Shown here: piece after piece, positions 7,213-13,850 of the stretch
Layout of the letters: each line of letters begins with the position of its first letter
How positions within the stretch are numbered: position 1 is the first letter of the stretch
Virus record (IMG/VR): IMGVR_UViG_3300038682_000182
Span: 1 to 30,632 of that record
Reading direction: 5' to 3' (one strand)
Length of the DNA stretch: 30,632 bases
Source: a virus
Translations under genes and position numbers: made by a program
Notes under the pieces: generated by a model
Database searches by the model: none
Told to the model about the DNA's origin: nothing
The model's input: only the letters and a program-made list of their open reading frames with translations

Positions 7213-7485
7213 CTACTCTTTCTCCTCAATTGCTACGCAGATTGTATCATCCACAATATGAATGTCTTTGTCAACTTTTTGTCCAGACTTTCCGCCATGG
7301 ACCCAAGTTACAATGCCCGGCTCAATCCCAACTGCAGCTAATGGGCCCCTTGCCAGGACAGTAGCACGAGCATACTCACCTTGTCTACAGAGAAGAGCGA
7401 TGCCGCCCTTTGACTTCTCTTCTCCTCGGATGTACTCAATCATAACCTGGTTCCTCGTTGGCTTGATTCTGCTGGTGTCATCCAT
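7213..7485 (-). CDS. GroES-like co-chaperonin
   Basis: A 90-residue protein, close to the 97 residues of GroES and in the same order of motifs. There is an N-terminal IKPTRNQVMIEYI strand, a flexible segment EEKSKGGIALL equivalent to the GroES mobile loop (KSxGGIxL, the part that docks on GroEL), then YARATVLARGP, GIEPGIVTWV and a C-terminal DDTICVAIEE. Phage co-chaperonins such as T4 gp31 form a lid on host GroEL to fold the capsid protein. By family logic this one would help fold phage proteins in the cytoplasm. It is odd that it sits between SSB and recombinase genes, not with the capsid gene. It follows the ATPase gene without a gap. Confidence 0.75.
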   Translation of the reverse strand: MDDTSRIKPTRNQVMIEYIRGEEKSKGGIALLCRQGEYARATVLARGPLAAVGIEPGIVTWVHGGKSGQKVDKDIHIVDDTICVAIEEKE

Positions 7486-8220
7486 CTATTTCAGCGCCTC
7501 CGTATACGCCTTCCAGCTCAAGTCACAGCTGTCAGCGATGGGGATGCCCTGCTTTGTCGGGTGTACCGGGTCAAACTTGAAGCTTAGCACGCGCTTCCCA
7601 AGCGTCGTCGCAGTGGCCTTAGAACTCTTGTCCTTGCCGGGCTTGACGTATACTTGGAACTTCGCATGACCGACGAGGTCGACATTCTCCACTAAGAAAT
7701 CACCGCCAGCTTGGTCCATCTTGATAATGAACCGGTCGTACTTCGCCCCGTCCCCCGGCGGCTGGTAGCTCTTTGTCTGAGCATGTGCCAGCAAGATGCA
7801 CTGAAAGCCCTTGTGGGTGAGCTTGTCAATTTGGTTCGTGAACCGCTTCCACTGCCTAATCATGGGCGTTCTGAATTTGAACCAGCCCCCGCCGATGTCC
7901 TCGTGGGAATCAACCCCGGCCTCTCGAGCCAGATAGTCAAAGAGGAGAATTTCCATAGCGTCGACAGTGTCGAACACCAGTGTCTTGTATGGGATGTTCT
8001 CTCCAGTGGCCACCTCCTTGATGACCTGAAAGACCTCCTCCCAAGTCTTCACCCCGATGCGGTTAACGTCGAGGTGACCGGTGCGGTCCTCTGCCTCGAT
8101 GAATAGGGCGTCCGGTGCCTGACTTGCGAAGGAAGACTTACCCACCGCCGGAGGACCCCATACAAGAAGCTTCGCAGGCTTGTCGACTCGCCCAGATGAT
8201 ACGTTGTCCAACAACCCCAT
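7486..8220 (-). CDS. Sak4-like RecA-fold ATPase (phage recombinase)
   Basis: A 244-residue P-loop ATPase of the phage AAA_24/Sak4 type. Walker A is GPPAVGKSS (residues 22-30), Walker B is KTLVFDTVD (79-87), and CILLAHAQTK (141-150) is the sensor-like strand typical of the family. Sak4 proteins are small RecA/Rad51 relatives that promote single-strand annealing together with a phage SSB, which here lies two genes downstream. The position between nuclease and SSB genes makes a complete recombination cassette. Length is typical for the family. Confidence 0.85.
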   Translation of the reverse strand: MGLLDNVSSGRVDKPAKLLVWGPPAVGKSSFASQAPDALFIEAEDRTGHLDVNRIGVKTWEEVFQVIKEVATGENIPYKTLVFDTVDAMEILLFDYLAREAGVDSHEDIGGGWFKFRTPMIRQWKRFTNQIDKLTHKGFQCILLAHAQTKSYQPPGDGAKYDRFIIKMDQAGGDFLVENVDLVGHAKFQVYVKPGKDKSSKATATTLGKRVLSFKFDPVHPTKQGIPIADSCDLSWKAYTEALK

Positions 8221-8481
8221 CTAGTTCGCCTCCGGGTCTGGTTTTGTGCTCAAATCCTTGCCAAGTTCCAAGATAGCGTTTGCCTGGGCAGCTACCTCGG
8301 GGTTGAATACAAGCGCTGCGGTCTCAATTGTACTCCGAACAACGGTGAGATGGTCCGAGAGTGCCTTGATGAACACCTGGAAGGTGTCTGCGGCTAATTC
8401 GGGCCCCTCGATATAGCTCGTCTGAACTGATACGTCCCCATCTTCATTCTGCTTGACTGTTACTCTGAATTCTCTCTTCAT
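8221..8481 (-). CDS. Hypothetical protein in recombination block
   Basis: An 86-residue protein: an N-terminal two-strand segment (REFRVTVKQNEDGDVSVQTSY) followed by a long amphipathic helix (ALSDHLTVVRSTIETAALVF). It abuts the Sak4-like gene with no gap and follows the nuclease gene by two bases, so an accessory role in recombination is possible. No family is recognised. Confidence 0.6.
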   Translation of the reverse strand: MKREFRVTVKQNEDGDVSVQTSYIEGPELAADTFQVFIKALSDHLTVVRSTIETAALVFNPEVAAQANAILELGKDLSTKPDPEAN

Positions 8482-8483
8482 TC

Positions 8484-9425
8484 TTAATACTCCAAGGGGT
8501 TCGGGTTAATTTGATACAACATTATATTCTTCAAGTTTGTCTCTCCTTTGCAAACGGGCCGGAAGTCGCACTCTCGATTGAAGTCAAAGCAGCTTGCACC
8601 ATTCATTGGCCGGGCCCCTGTCTTAATCAGTGTTGCAATGTCCATTAGGTTGTTCTCTGCCATCTGATTATCGTGCAGGCTCTTCTCGAAGTCAACCCTT
8701 TTCAACAGAGAATCTCCACCCTCAAGGAGATACTTCGCGACCCGCGCCTTAAACTCCGCATCTCCTTCTGTGCGCAGCCTTGTTCCGGGCTTTGGGTCGC
8801 CCTTCTTGCCGTACTTGCCGTCACGCTTGTAGAACTCCTGCCTTGCTTTTGGCGTCGCCTTCAGCGGCTTGAGCTGAGGAACCTTGATTACGTCATATTT
8901 GATATATTCGACGTCAAAGCCAGACATCCGAGCGGCATAGACGTAGCTATCGGCCTGTGTGTTGATTTCCTTACGTTCCCAATATCGCTCCCCGTCGTCA
9001 ATCTTGGAGCGCGTTGTCTTGTGCTCCATGATGAAAAGTCGGCCCTCCCGGTCCCGACAGATGCCGTCAAACTTGCCACGGAAGATTGTGCCATCGGGAA
9101 GAGTCACACAGAACGGACGCTCAGCGTGGAGATACTCAATGCCATCGTTCTTGTAACGCTCATTATAGAGTGCCACGAGCATCTGACCAATAAGCACCTT
9201 ATGCCAGGGCAGCTCCTTTACAGTCCGCGAGAACGCCGCTACTTGCGCGTGGAGGTCCTTTCCTTTGCCTCGGGCCTCAAGGGCGTGGTGCATCCCGGAC
9301 CCAAAGGTTAGGACCGGGTCCTCCTCTGTTGGCTCAAAGCAGAGTTCATACTCGTACTCGTACAGCTTCGGACAGCGAAGGAACGCATCCACTACGGATG
9401 AGCGTAGTATTAGTGAATCACTCAC
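8484..9425 (-). CDS. RecB/Cas4-like PD-(D/E)XK nuclease with Fe-S cysteines
   Basis: A 313-residue nuclease. The catalytic core is visible as GMHHALE (His46/47), GKFDGI (Asp120) and IMEHKTT (Glu134, Lys136), the motif order of RecB/Cas4 exonucleases, with a QADSYVYA helix following. Cys18 (FLRCPKLYEY) and three C-terminal cysteines (Cys279, Cys286, Cys292) match the 4Fe-4S staple of AddB and Cas4 proteins. It probably resects double-strand ends to feed the annealing ATPase next door. The start is GTG at 9425. There is no Cas1, Cas2 or CRISPR array here, so a CRISPR role is unlikely. Confidence 0.85.
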   Translation of the reverse strand: MSDSLILRSSVVDAFLRCPKLYEYEYELCFEPTEEDPVLTFGSGMHHALEARGKGKDLHAQVAAFSRTVKELPWHKVLIGQMLVALYNERYKNDGIEYLHAERPFCVTLPDGTIFRGKFDGICRDREGRLFIMEHKTTRSKIDDGERYWERKEINTQADSYVYAARMSGFDVEYIKYDVIKVPQLKPLKATPKARQEFYKRDGKYGKKGDPKPGTRLRTEGDAEFKARVAKYLLEGGDSLLKRVDFEKSLHDNQMAENNLMDIATLIKTGARPMNGASCFDFNRECDFRPVCKGETNLKNIMLYQINPNPLEY

Positions 9426-9703
9426 GGCCTGTTGGCTCCCTTGTGACCATGCTTCTTGACAAAGTCTACAAAGTCGGCAATAAGCTCGGCCTCGGCCTCG
9501 TCAATCCTGTTCTCTCTAAGCTTGACCATGAGCGACCAGTTCGGCGGGGCAGGGCTAGTCCCCTCTCGGAAGGCCTTCCCAATCTCCTTTGCATCCTCAA
9601 GCTTAAATCCAGCATAAAACCCACCATGCTTTGACGGCAACCCTATATTTCTTAAAGCCGTGATTGCGTCGTCCGATAGTTCTACGGTGACTTTCTTACT
9701 CAT
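9422..9703 (-). CDS. Hypothetical protein
   Basis: A 93-residue protein of unknown function. I start at ATG 9703 (MSKKVTVELSDDAITALRNI), which overlaps the upstream stop by 8 bases. The first 20 residues resemble a short beta strand plus helix, like ribbon-helix-helix openings, but no further match is seen. Its end overlaps the nuclease GTG start by four bases. Confidence 0.55.
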   Translation of the reverse strand: MSKKVTVELSDDAITALRNIGLPSKHGGFYAGFKLEDAKEIGKAFREGTSPAPPNWSLMVKLRENRIDEAEAELIADFVDFVKKHGHKGANRP

Positions 9704-10154
9704 TTGATTCATCCTCAATGGGAGCAGCGATATCCTCGGGCCAGCACAGCTTACAGCGCTCCACGAGAGGCCCAGGGAGCCGCTCTAACAGGCCTCGAAT
9801 TGCATTAAACAGTTGACGCCCATCCTTCTCGAGAACGCCCCTAGCGGACTCCATGAGCGCTCTCGTATCGTCTGGCCCTGTCGGCGTGATGGCATATATT
9901 GCATCCCGCAGCTCGTGGCGTAGCTCGCCTTCTTGCTTTACAAGAGCCCGCATAGACTTCATGAGCGGCTTGTCCCACTGCTCTTTCGTCTTCGGAAAAA
10001 GCTCATCCACGAAGTAGGCCTTTTGTAGCCCGTCCATCCGCGGCAACCGAGACCGTACCTTGTTGTAGACTCCAACAGGGTCCATCACCTCGCCCTCGTC
10101 AAGTACGTCCATCGTCTCCTGGGCCAACATCATCTTAGCTTCGTTGCTTAGCAT
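9696..10154 (-). CDS. Hypothetical helical protein
   Basis: A 152-residue, mostly helical protein with many Arg, Glu and Leu residues and two C-terminal cysteines (RCKLCWPED). No recognised domain. Start ATG 10154 overlaps the stop of the 48-residue gene upstream (ATGCTAA). It lies in the block leading into the recombination genes. Confidence 0.6.
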   Translation of the reverse strand: MLSNEAKMMLAQETMDVLDEGEVMDPVGVYNKVRSRLPRMDGLQKAYFVDELFPKTKEQWDKPLMKSMRALVKQEGELRHELRDAIYAITPTGPDDTRALMESARGVLEKDGRQLFNAIRGLLERLPGPLVERCKLCWPEDIAAPIEDESNE

Positions 10155-10294
10155 AAAAATTCATCCTTTCCAAAGTTCTCCGCGATAAAGTGCATCAGTT
10201 TGAGCGCATCCTCTGGCGGGTAGTGCCACTCCTCTCCAGTCTCAGGGTTCGCGACAACTAGGTCACCATCTCCAGAGAGGCCCCAGATTAGCAT
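10148..10294 (-). CDS. Small hypothetical protein
   Basis: A 48-residue frame from ATG 10294 (MLIWGLSGDGDLVVANPETG...), ending in KDEFLC. A strong GGAGGA lies four to eight bases before the ATG and the stop overlaps the next gene start, so it is probably translated. It fills the gap downstream of the endolysin. The GDGDLVVANPETGEEW stretch suggests a small beta hairpin. No family recognised. Confidence 0.7.
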   Translation of the reverse strand: MLIWGLSGDGDLVVANPETGEEWHYPPEDALKLMHFIAENFGKDEFLC

Positions 10295-10308
10295 CTCCTC
10301 CGTTTCTG

Positions 10309-11112
10309 TCAAGCTGCACCTACAATCATGAGCAAGTCTTTCTCCATCTCGGCCATTGTCATGGGCCCGATGGCTACTTTGTCGCCCACTTCGTTAAACC
10401 CAACGTATTCGATAGCTCCACCAATGTTTAAGCGGAGCAGTCGCACGTGGGCAGCCCGCGTTCGCGCAAAACGTTTACGCTTCCAGCACGCGACGTATAC
10501 ATGGTCCAGGAGTAAATCGTCGGCGGTATATTCCTCAAACCGGTCGTCGGCCTCCAGCTTCTCACAAAGCGTGTAAGCACCCCTGGATTTGATATCGATA
10601 CCACCGTGCTTGAGCGCTGCACTGGCCCCCACTGCGCACCATGGACCGTCTATAGGGTTTTTATTTTTCTTGTACAGAGGAAAGCCACAGAACTCCCTAA
10701 GGCCTCTGATATACGCGCCGGTGTTATTTGGGGCATTCCCGGAGCCTTTGCCCTCTTGAGCTATCGCCCATTCCCATGCCGCCTTCAATTGGACGTTAAC
10801 GTCGACTACATGGGGTGCTAGAGTCGCTTTGGTCTTGGGGCCAAAGATGCCATCGACCTCCAAGCCGCATTCGTCTTGGAAAAACTCCACTAGTGCTTTT
10901 AGTTCTTTGTCTGTCGGTTTCATAATCTCTTCTTTCTCTGGTTTGTCGATAGGTCTGAGTTCGGTGAAGAATCTGAGACTTGCATGCTCCCCTGTCACGT
11001 CAACACCCCACTCCACAAACCGCCCATTGACTAACTGTCCATCCCCAGGTTGATTTGGTTCCCCATCTTCCAAGTACCGGTATAGTTGTCCATCTAGCTC
11101 AATCGTTCTCAT
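10309..11112 (-). CDS. Endolysin: peptidoglycan-binding plus Cys/His peptidase domain
   Basis: A 267-residue putative lysin. Residues 64-100 form a peptidoglycan-binding domain (ALVEFFQDECGLEVDGIFG, then PKTKATL, the DGxFGxxT signature). Residues 108-250 look like a CHAP/NlpC-type cysteine peptidase or amidase: GPWCAVGASAAL with catalytic Cys159, then AAHVRLL with His222 and a polar GFNEVGD segment. There is no signal peptide, so release would need a holin or similar. The first 60 residues are an extra domain of unknown use. Unusually, it is in the early leftward operon and not in the late virion operon. Confidence 0.8.
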   Translation of the reverse strand: MRTIELDGQLYRYLEDGEPNQPGDGQLVNGRFVEWGVDVTGEHASLRFFTELRPIDKPEKEEIMKPTDKELKALVEFFQDECGLEVDGIFGPKTKATLAPHVVDVNVQLKAAWEWAIAQEGKGSGNAPNNTGAYIRGLREFCGFPLYKKNKNPIDGPWCAVGASAALKHGGIDIKSRGAYTLCEKLEADDRFEEYTADDLLLDHVYVACWKRKRFARTRAAHVRLLRLNIGGAIEYVGFNEVGDKVAIGPMTMAEMEKDLLMIVGAA

Positions 11113-11297
11113 AGATTCTCCTCCCGCATTCTGCGCGCTATCTCATGCAGGTCGTTAAATTGCATACCGCACACCACGTGATCCATAAAGTACTCGTCTG
11201 CTATCTCGTGAATCAGCGCGCGCGTTTCCTCAATAGATGCATCGTCAGGGTCAAGGTCAAGAGTAAATGTCTCGTGTACTGTACATGTGACCTTCAT
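11109..11297 (-). CDS. Small hypothetical acidic protein
   Basis: A 62-residue protein with a beta-like N-terminus (MKVTCTVHETFTLDLDP) and a helical acidic C-terminal half. Start ATG 11297 overlaps the upstream stop by four bases and its end overlaps the endolysin start by four bases. Unknown function. Confidence 0.6.
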   Translation of the reverse strand: MKVTCTVHETFTLDLDPDDASIEETRALIHEIADEYFMDHVVCGMQFNDLHEIARRMREENL

Positions 11298-11650
11298 AGA
11301 TTCGCCTCAATCCATGAGGCGATCGCGTTGAATGACCAGCGGAGGTTATCGTTTGCATTCACTAGGAATGTTGCAGCCTTTTGGTCAATGTCGGAGCGAT
11401 CCATAGTGTCGGAACTCGGGTGTCCTAGACCCCCAGTGCTTGTAAACATGTCAGTGCTTACACCATCTCGGGTTGCTATAGGACTATCTTGCACCCATGA
11501 GTCCTCACCTTGAACTTCTTCCTCCAAGACGCCTAGACAGCAGTATTTCGCCACGCCACTAGGTGATATCACGCACATCTGCCCTTGCCCTTGTTCATAA
11601 TTCCCGCTCCTAAGCGCGGCTAGCCACTTCTCCTTGATTTCTTTATTCAT
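11294..11650 (-). CDS. Conserved phage protein of unknown function
   Basis: A 118-residue protein of a kind frequent in phages. It has an opening KEKWLAALRSGNYEQGQGQM, a CCLGVLEE motif in the first third, and a C-terminal NDNLRWSFNAIASWIEANL that resembles the family ending (ND...F..IA..IE). The upstream extension of the frame is ignored because the ATG at 11650 overlaps the previous stop. The role of this family is not known. Confidence 0.75.
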   Translation of the reverse strand: MNKEIKEKWLAALRSGNYEQGQGQMCVISPSGVAKYCCLGVLEEEVQGEDSWVQDSPIATRDGVSTDMFTSTGGLGHPSSDTMDRSDIDQKAATFLVNANDNLRWSFNAIASWIEANL

Positions 11651-11765
11651 TGTTTTGCTCCATTGGTATGAAGTTAGGTTCTCGATCGAACCAGCCCCCC
11701 AGTAATCCATACGCTATCACGAGGCACACGACGAGTAGAAGCCATTCCCAGCGGTCGTCACTCAT
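11643..11765 (-). CDS. 40-residue single-TM peptide
   Basis: A 40-residue frame from ATG 11765 with one membrane helix (EWLLLVVCLVIAYGLLGGWF, about residues 7-26) and a short polar C-terminal tail ending MEQNNE. The start overlaps the previous stop (ATGAGTGA) and the stop overlaps the next ATG, so it is well embedded in the operon. Being two genes upstream of the endolysin, it could be a small holin, pinholin or i-spanin-like peptide, but this is inferred only from topology and position. Confidence 0.65.
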   Translation of the reverse strand: MSDDRWEWLLLVVCLVIAYGLLGGWFDREPNFIPMEQNNE

Positions 11766-11949
11766 CGCAGATCTCCAAAATCGCGCGCGCGTGTGTAGAG
11801 TAAATGTAGGTAAAACTGCCCCAGTAGTTGCCCCCACCGTATGTTGTCACTGTAGACACCATGCAGGGAAATTCTGAAGGTTCAGAGACATGTCTCCAAT
11901 CTATGCACGTATCCCGCCTGTCGGAGTCACGCTGTAGCCAGCCTCTCAA
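11758..11949 (-). CDS. Small hypothetical protein (TTG start)
   Basis: A 63-residue frame opening at TTG 11949, overlapping the upstream stop by four bases (TTGA). It is rich in Arg and Asp early and in Gly, Tyr and Thr in the middle (VTTYGGGNYWGSFTYIYS). The rare start codon makes it less certain than its neighbours, but its fit between two overlapping genes supports it. Confidence 0.45.
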   Translation of the reverse strand: MRGWLQRDSDRRDTCIDWRHVSEPSEFPCMVSTVTTYGGGNYWGSFTYIYSTHARAILEICDE

Positions 11950-12158
11950 TCTTCAATCCTTTCAACTCTGACAACGAATCGCCCAAGCCCCTTGTGTAAT
12001 ACGCTGTCTGCTATGGCTCTCTTGACCTGACCCGGTATTAGGGACAACAGGCTGCCTACCCTGAACGCTCCCAGCCCGGTCAAGCCTAACTCAATCTCTG
12101 CCAGGACTTCACTGTTCGTCCCCTCGGGACCTCGACTCACTCCCTTGGCCTCACTCAC
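11946..12158 (-). CDS. First gene of the leftward operon, hypothetical
   Basis: A 70-residue frame starting at GTG 12158 with GAGGG about nine bases upstream. It is the first open frame after the strong promoter at 12303-12331 and its roughly 140-nt leader. The sequence (IELGLTGLGAFRVGSLLSLIPGQVKRAIADS) is helical with a basic C-terminal third. First genes of phage early operons are often host-takeover or regulatory proteins, but nothing here identifies a role. Confidence 0.5.
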   Translation of the reverse strand: MSEAKGVSRGPEGTNSEVLAEIELGLTGLGAFRVGSLLSLIPGQVKRAIADSVLHKGLGRFVVRVERIED

Positions 12159-12300
12159 AAGCTCAGACCCTCACAGACACACCGAAGCGAGCCGCTTGCG
12201 GGTTGCCCGAGGTGGCCAAGCGGAGCGCGGCAGGCGGGGAGCAAACCCAACCTCTCTGGACTTCTCTCTGGTGGGATTGTCCGTGTTACTCGCTGAAGCT
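12159..12300 (-). other. Structured leader RNA of the leftward operon
   Basis: About 140 nt between the promoter and the first GTG. It contains a strong stem (CCGCTTG with CAAGCGG, + strand 12190-12222) enclosing a smaller hairpin (CGGG-CAA-CCCG). Positions 12209-12233 match 21 of 25 bases of the rightward leader at 16082-16106 in the same RNA sense. The reading frame across this region overlaps the promoter and is not regarded as a gene. Confidence 0.6.
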
Positions 12301-12302
12301 CG

Positions 12303-12331
12303 ATTATAAAGACTTCCGGGCGGGCTGTCAA
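12303..12331 (-). promoter_or_regulatory. Consensus sigma70 promoter of the leftward operon
   Basis: On the minus strand TTGACA (12331-12326) is followed after exactly 17 bases by TATAAT (12308-12303), a perfect match to the sigma70 consensus. It lies just after the end of the 12346-12555 gene and points into the leader and the 12-kb minus-strand operon. It should be read by unmodified host RNA polymerase immediately after DNA entry. Confidence 0.93.
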
Positions 12332-12345
12332 CATGTTTTTTGCCA

Positions 12346-12555
12346 CTAAAATCCTACCTCTTCTGATATCAGCTCTTTAAGGTGATTCTCAGAAATATTC
12401 GCATTCGCGAGCACTCTGTCCGTAAGCCTTGGCATGCCATTTGCCCAGCTGTATTCGTCCACGAATACGCAGTCAGGGTAGGCTTCGTATGGGATGCTTA
12501 CAGCGCCAATGCGCTCGAGAATGATTCTGTAGAGTCCGGTCTTTCGTTTATTCAT
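12346..12555 (-). CDS. Small hypothetical protein
   Basis: A 69-residue protein with AGGAG about eight bases upstream of its ATG at 12555. Mixed alpha/beta sequence (YRIILERIGAVSIPYEAYPD), no recognised motif. It is the last gene of the lipoprotein operon and ends 15 bases before the -35 box of the consensus leftward promoter. Confidence 0.6.
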   Translation of the reverse strand: MNKRKTGLYRIILERIGAVSIPYEAYPDCVFVDEYSWANGMPRLTDRVLANANISENHLKELISEEVGF

Positions 12556-12806
12556 CGTCGTGCTCCTCTTGCTTTGCAGTAGTCAAGTAGTTCGTTTGTG
12601 ATGTCGCGGCAGAGTTCGTCGTATGTCTTGGCTCCGAGGGTCTCTATGACTTGTTCCTCGCAGTGTAGTGTGCGGCCATCCGCGAAGGTCATGCCGTCGA
12701 TTGCTAGGCTCCAGAGTTCGAGCATGCCGTAGTCGTCTCTCGTTGCCTCAGCGTCGCAGTGCACAGTAGCACCGAGCTTGGTGGAGGTGTGTTCGTAGTA
12801 GCTCAT
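12552..12806 (-). CDS. Small hypothetical protein
   Basis: An 84-residue acidic protein (MSYYEHTSTKLGATVHCDAE...). Start chosen at ATG 12806 because it overlaps the lipoprotein stop by four bases; the upstream extension of the frame runs antisense to nothing useful and has no start signal. It has a strand-rich first half and a helical, Cys-containing C-terminal half. Unknown function, co-translated with the lipoprotein. Confidence 0.6.
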   Translation of the reverse strand: MSYYEHTSTKLGATVHCDAEATRDDYGMLELWSLAIDGMTFADGRTLHCEEQVIETLGAKTYDELCRDITNELLDYCKARGARR

Positions 12807-13123
12807 AGCCCTAGCGCCCCCATGCAGCTTGCTGGGAGGAAGATGCGGCACTCTGCGACGAGGTAGTCATCTATGCAGTCATAGAGCCGAGAGTCCTCAA
12901 GTGGCGTTAGCGTGCCTGTGCAGTCGACTTGCTGGCAGATGTCGTCCAGCGTGGTGAGGTAGCAGCCCTCGAAGTCTTTCTGCGTCACGCACTCTGCGAG
13001 CTGTGCGCACTGTGCCGCTGCTACCACCTGTGCGGCAGCAAAGCGGTCTGGGCGGTCTGTTACGTCGCCAACGGTGCAGCTGGCGAGAAGGGCTGGGAGT
13101 AGTAGTAGTGTGATGCGTTTCAT
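12803..13123 (-). CDS. Cys-rich outer-membrane lipoprotein, candidate superinfection exclusion
   Basis: A 106-residue protein with a clear lipoprotein signal: MKRITLLLLPALLASC, with lipobox LASC and Cys16 as the modified residue. The residue after Cys is Thr, not Asp, so outer-membrane sorting is expected under the classical rule. The mature part has many cysteines (CAQLAEC, FEGCY, DICQQVDC, YDCIDDY, AECRIF, ASCMG), suggesting disulfide bonds in the periplasm. Phage lipoproteins such as T5 Llp block receptor proteins to exclude other phages; I infer a similar accessory role here, unproven. AAAGGA lies before the ATG. The gene is the second in a short operon with its own promoter. Confidence 0.75.
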   Translation of the reverse strand: MKRITLLLLPALLASCTVGDVTDRPDRFAAAQVVAAAQCAQLAECVTQKDFEGCYLTTLDDICQQVDCTGTLTPLEDSRLYDCIDDYLVAECRIFLPASCMGALGL

Positions 13124-13127
13124 GGTG

Positions 13128-13355
13128 CTATCCTTTCGCGATTTCGTGTGCCAGTGCGATGGGCGTGTGTGAGAGCTTGAGGCTGTGGAAGATGAATGCC
13201 TCAACAGAAAAACTACAATCATCATAGGGGTTGGTGAGCCTGTCTGCCATGTTAATAAGGCCGAGTGAGAGCGCCTTACGCTTAGGAGTAGTCACTCCCA
13301 TGCAGTCAAGACAGCAGCACAAGTCGTCGCAATCGTTAGTGTTTTTGTTTTCCAT
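13128..13355 (-). CDS. Cys-rich small protein with leaderless start
   Basis: A 75-residue protein starting MENKNTNDCDDLCCCLDC, with five cysteines in the first 20 residues that could bind a metal. The frame extends upstream to other starts, but the ATG at 13355 lies six bases after a -10 box and 35 bases from a -35 box, so the mRNA should begin at this ATG. No Shine-Dalgarno site can fit. It is the first gene of the lipoprotein operon. Function unknown. Confidence 0.65.
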   Translation of the reverse strand: MENKNTNDCDDLCCCLDCMGVTTPKRKALSLGLINMADRLTNPYDDCSFSVEAFIFHSLKLSHTPIALAHEIAKG

Positions 13356-13361
13356 GCTCTT

Positions 13362-13390
13362 ATCATGCACCCTGGCGTGGTGGCCGTCAA
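13362..13390 (-). promoter_or_regulatory. Leaderless promoter, leftward (lipoprotein operon)
   Basis: Minus-strand TTGACG (13390-13385), 17-base spacer, CATGAT (13367-13362), then AAGAGC and the ATG of the 75-residue gene. The predicted transcription start coincides with the A of the ATG. It is divergent from the promoter at 13447-13474, with about 56 bases between the two -35 boxes. Confidence 0.65.
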
Positions 13391-13446
13391 GAGGAATCTT
13401 CATTTAATCTCGAGAAAGTTTTCTTTGGAGAAATTGCATTTAGGTG

Positions 13447-13474
13447 TTGACTCCAGAGGCCACAGTGATAAGGT
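13447..13474 (+). promoter_or_regulatory. Leaderless promoter, rightward, first of three
   Basis: TTGACT (13447-13452), 16-base spacer, TAAGGT (13469-13474), then seven bases to ATG 13482. The -35 to ATG distance (35) places the start codon at the predicted +1. The block GTCTTAGCTATGG resembles GTCTAAGTATGG at the 14608 gene. Confidence 0.6.
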
Positions 13475-13481
13475 CTTAGCT

Positions 13482-13850
13482 ATGGAAAACATGAACAACA
13501 AAACGGAATCCGAACTCAACGCCCAAATCAAAGAGCTTGCTCCTGCATGGTGCGGTGATATCGACACCTGGGAGGAAGTCCAGGCTATCCAACGGGGTGG
13601 CTGCGCCTCTGGGGCCTACATGCCAGCGGTTACATATCGCACCGCTGTGGAGCGTATGACAGAGCATGATAGTGCGGTGATGAATTACCTGGACGATATG
13701 GGGGTGGACCTCGGAAGCGTGAATGAGCACCCGTCTTTTGCGGCTATTGCCGTACGCCTGCTTTCGACTGCAGTAGAGTGCTGGGCTGATAGTCTTGACC
13801 TTGAGGATATGGTCTCAGAGATTGAGGGAGCTGACTGGGGCGTGGTCTAG
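13482..13850 (+). CDS. Hypothetical acidic protein with leaderless start
   Basis: A 122-residue acidic protein (MENMNNKTESELNAQIKEL...). I start at ATG 13482 because it sits right after a -35/-10 pair; longer versions of the frame would begin upstream of the promoter. The sequence is helical with Trp and Asp-rich segments (WCGDIDTWEEVQ, VECWADSLDLEDM). No family recognised. The DUF3310-like gene begins at the very next base, so the two are co-transcribed. Confidence 0.65.
   Translation: MENMNNKTESELNAQIKELAPAWCGDIDTWEEVQAIQRGGCASGAYMPAVTYRTAVERMTEHDSAVMNYLDDMGVDLGSVNEHPSFAAIAVRLLSTAVECWADSLDLEDMVSEIEGADWGVV

Noticed and set aside
8484-9425. Cas4 as part of a CRISPR system
   Set aside because: The protein has the RecB/Cas4 motifs, but lies in a phage recombination block with Sak4 and SSB-like genes and without cas1, cas2 or an array.
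12155-12346. 63-codon minus-strand frame upstream of the leftward operon
   Set aside because: It spans the consensus promoter and would begin upstream of the transcription start. The sequence is better explained as promoter and leader RNA.
12556-12595. Possible further leaderless promoter before the 12555 gene
   Set aside because: A TTGACT is present, but it is 31 bases from the ATG, has no -10 box at the right place and the gene has its own AGGAG site.
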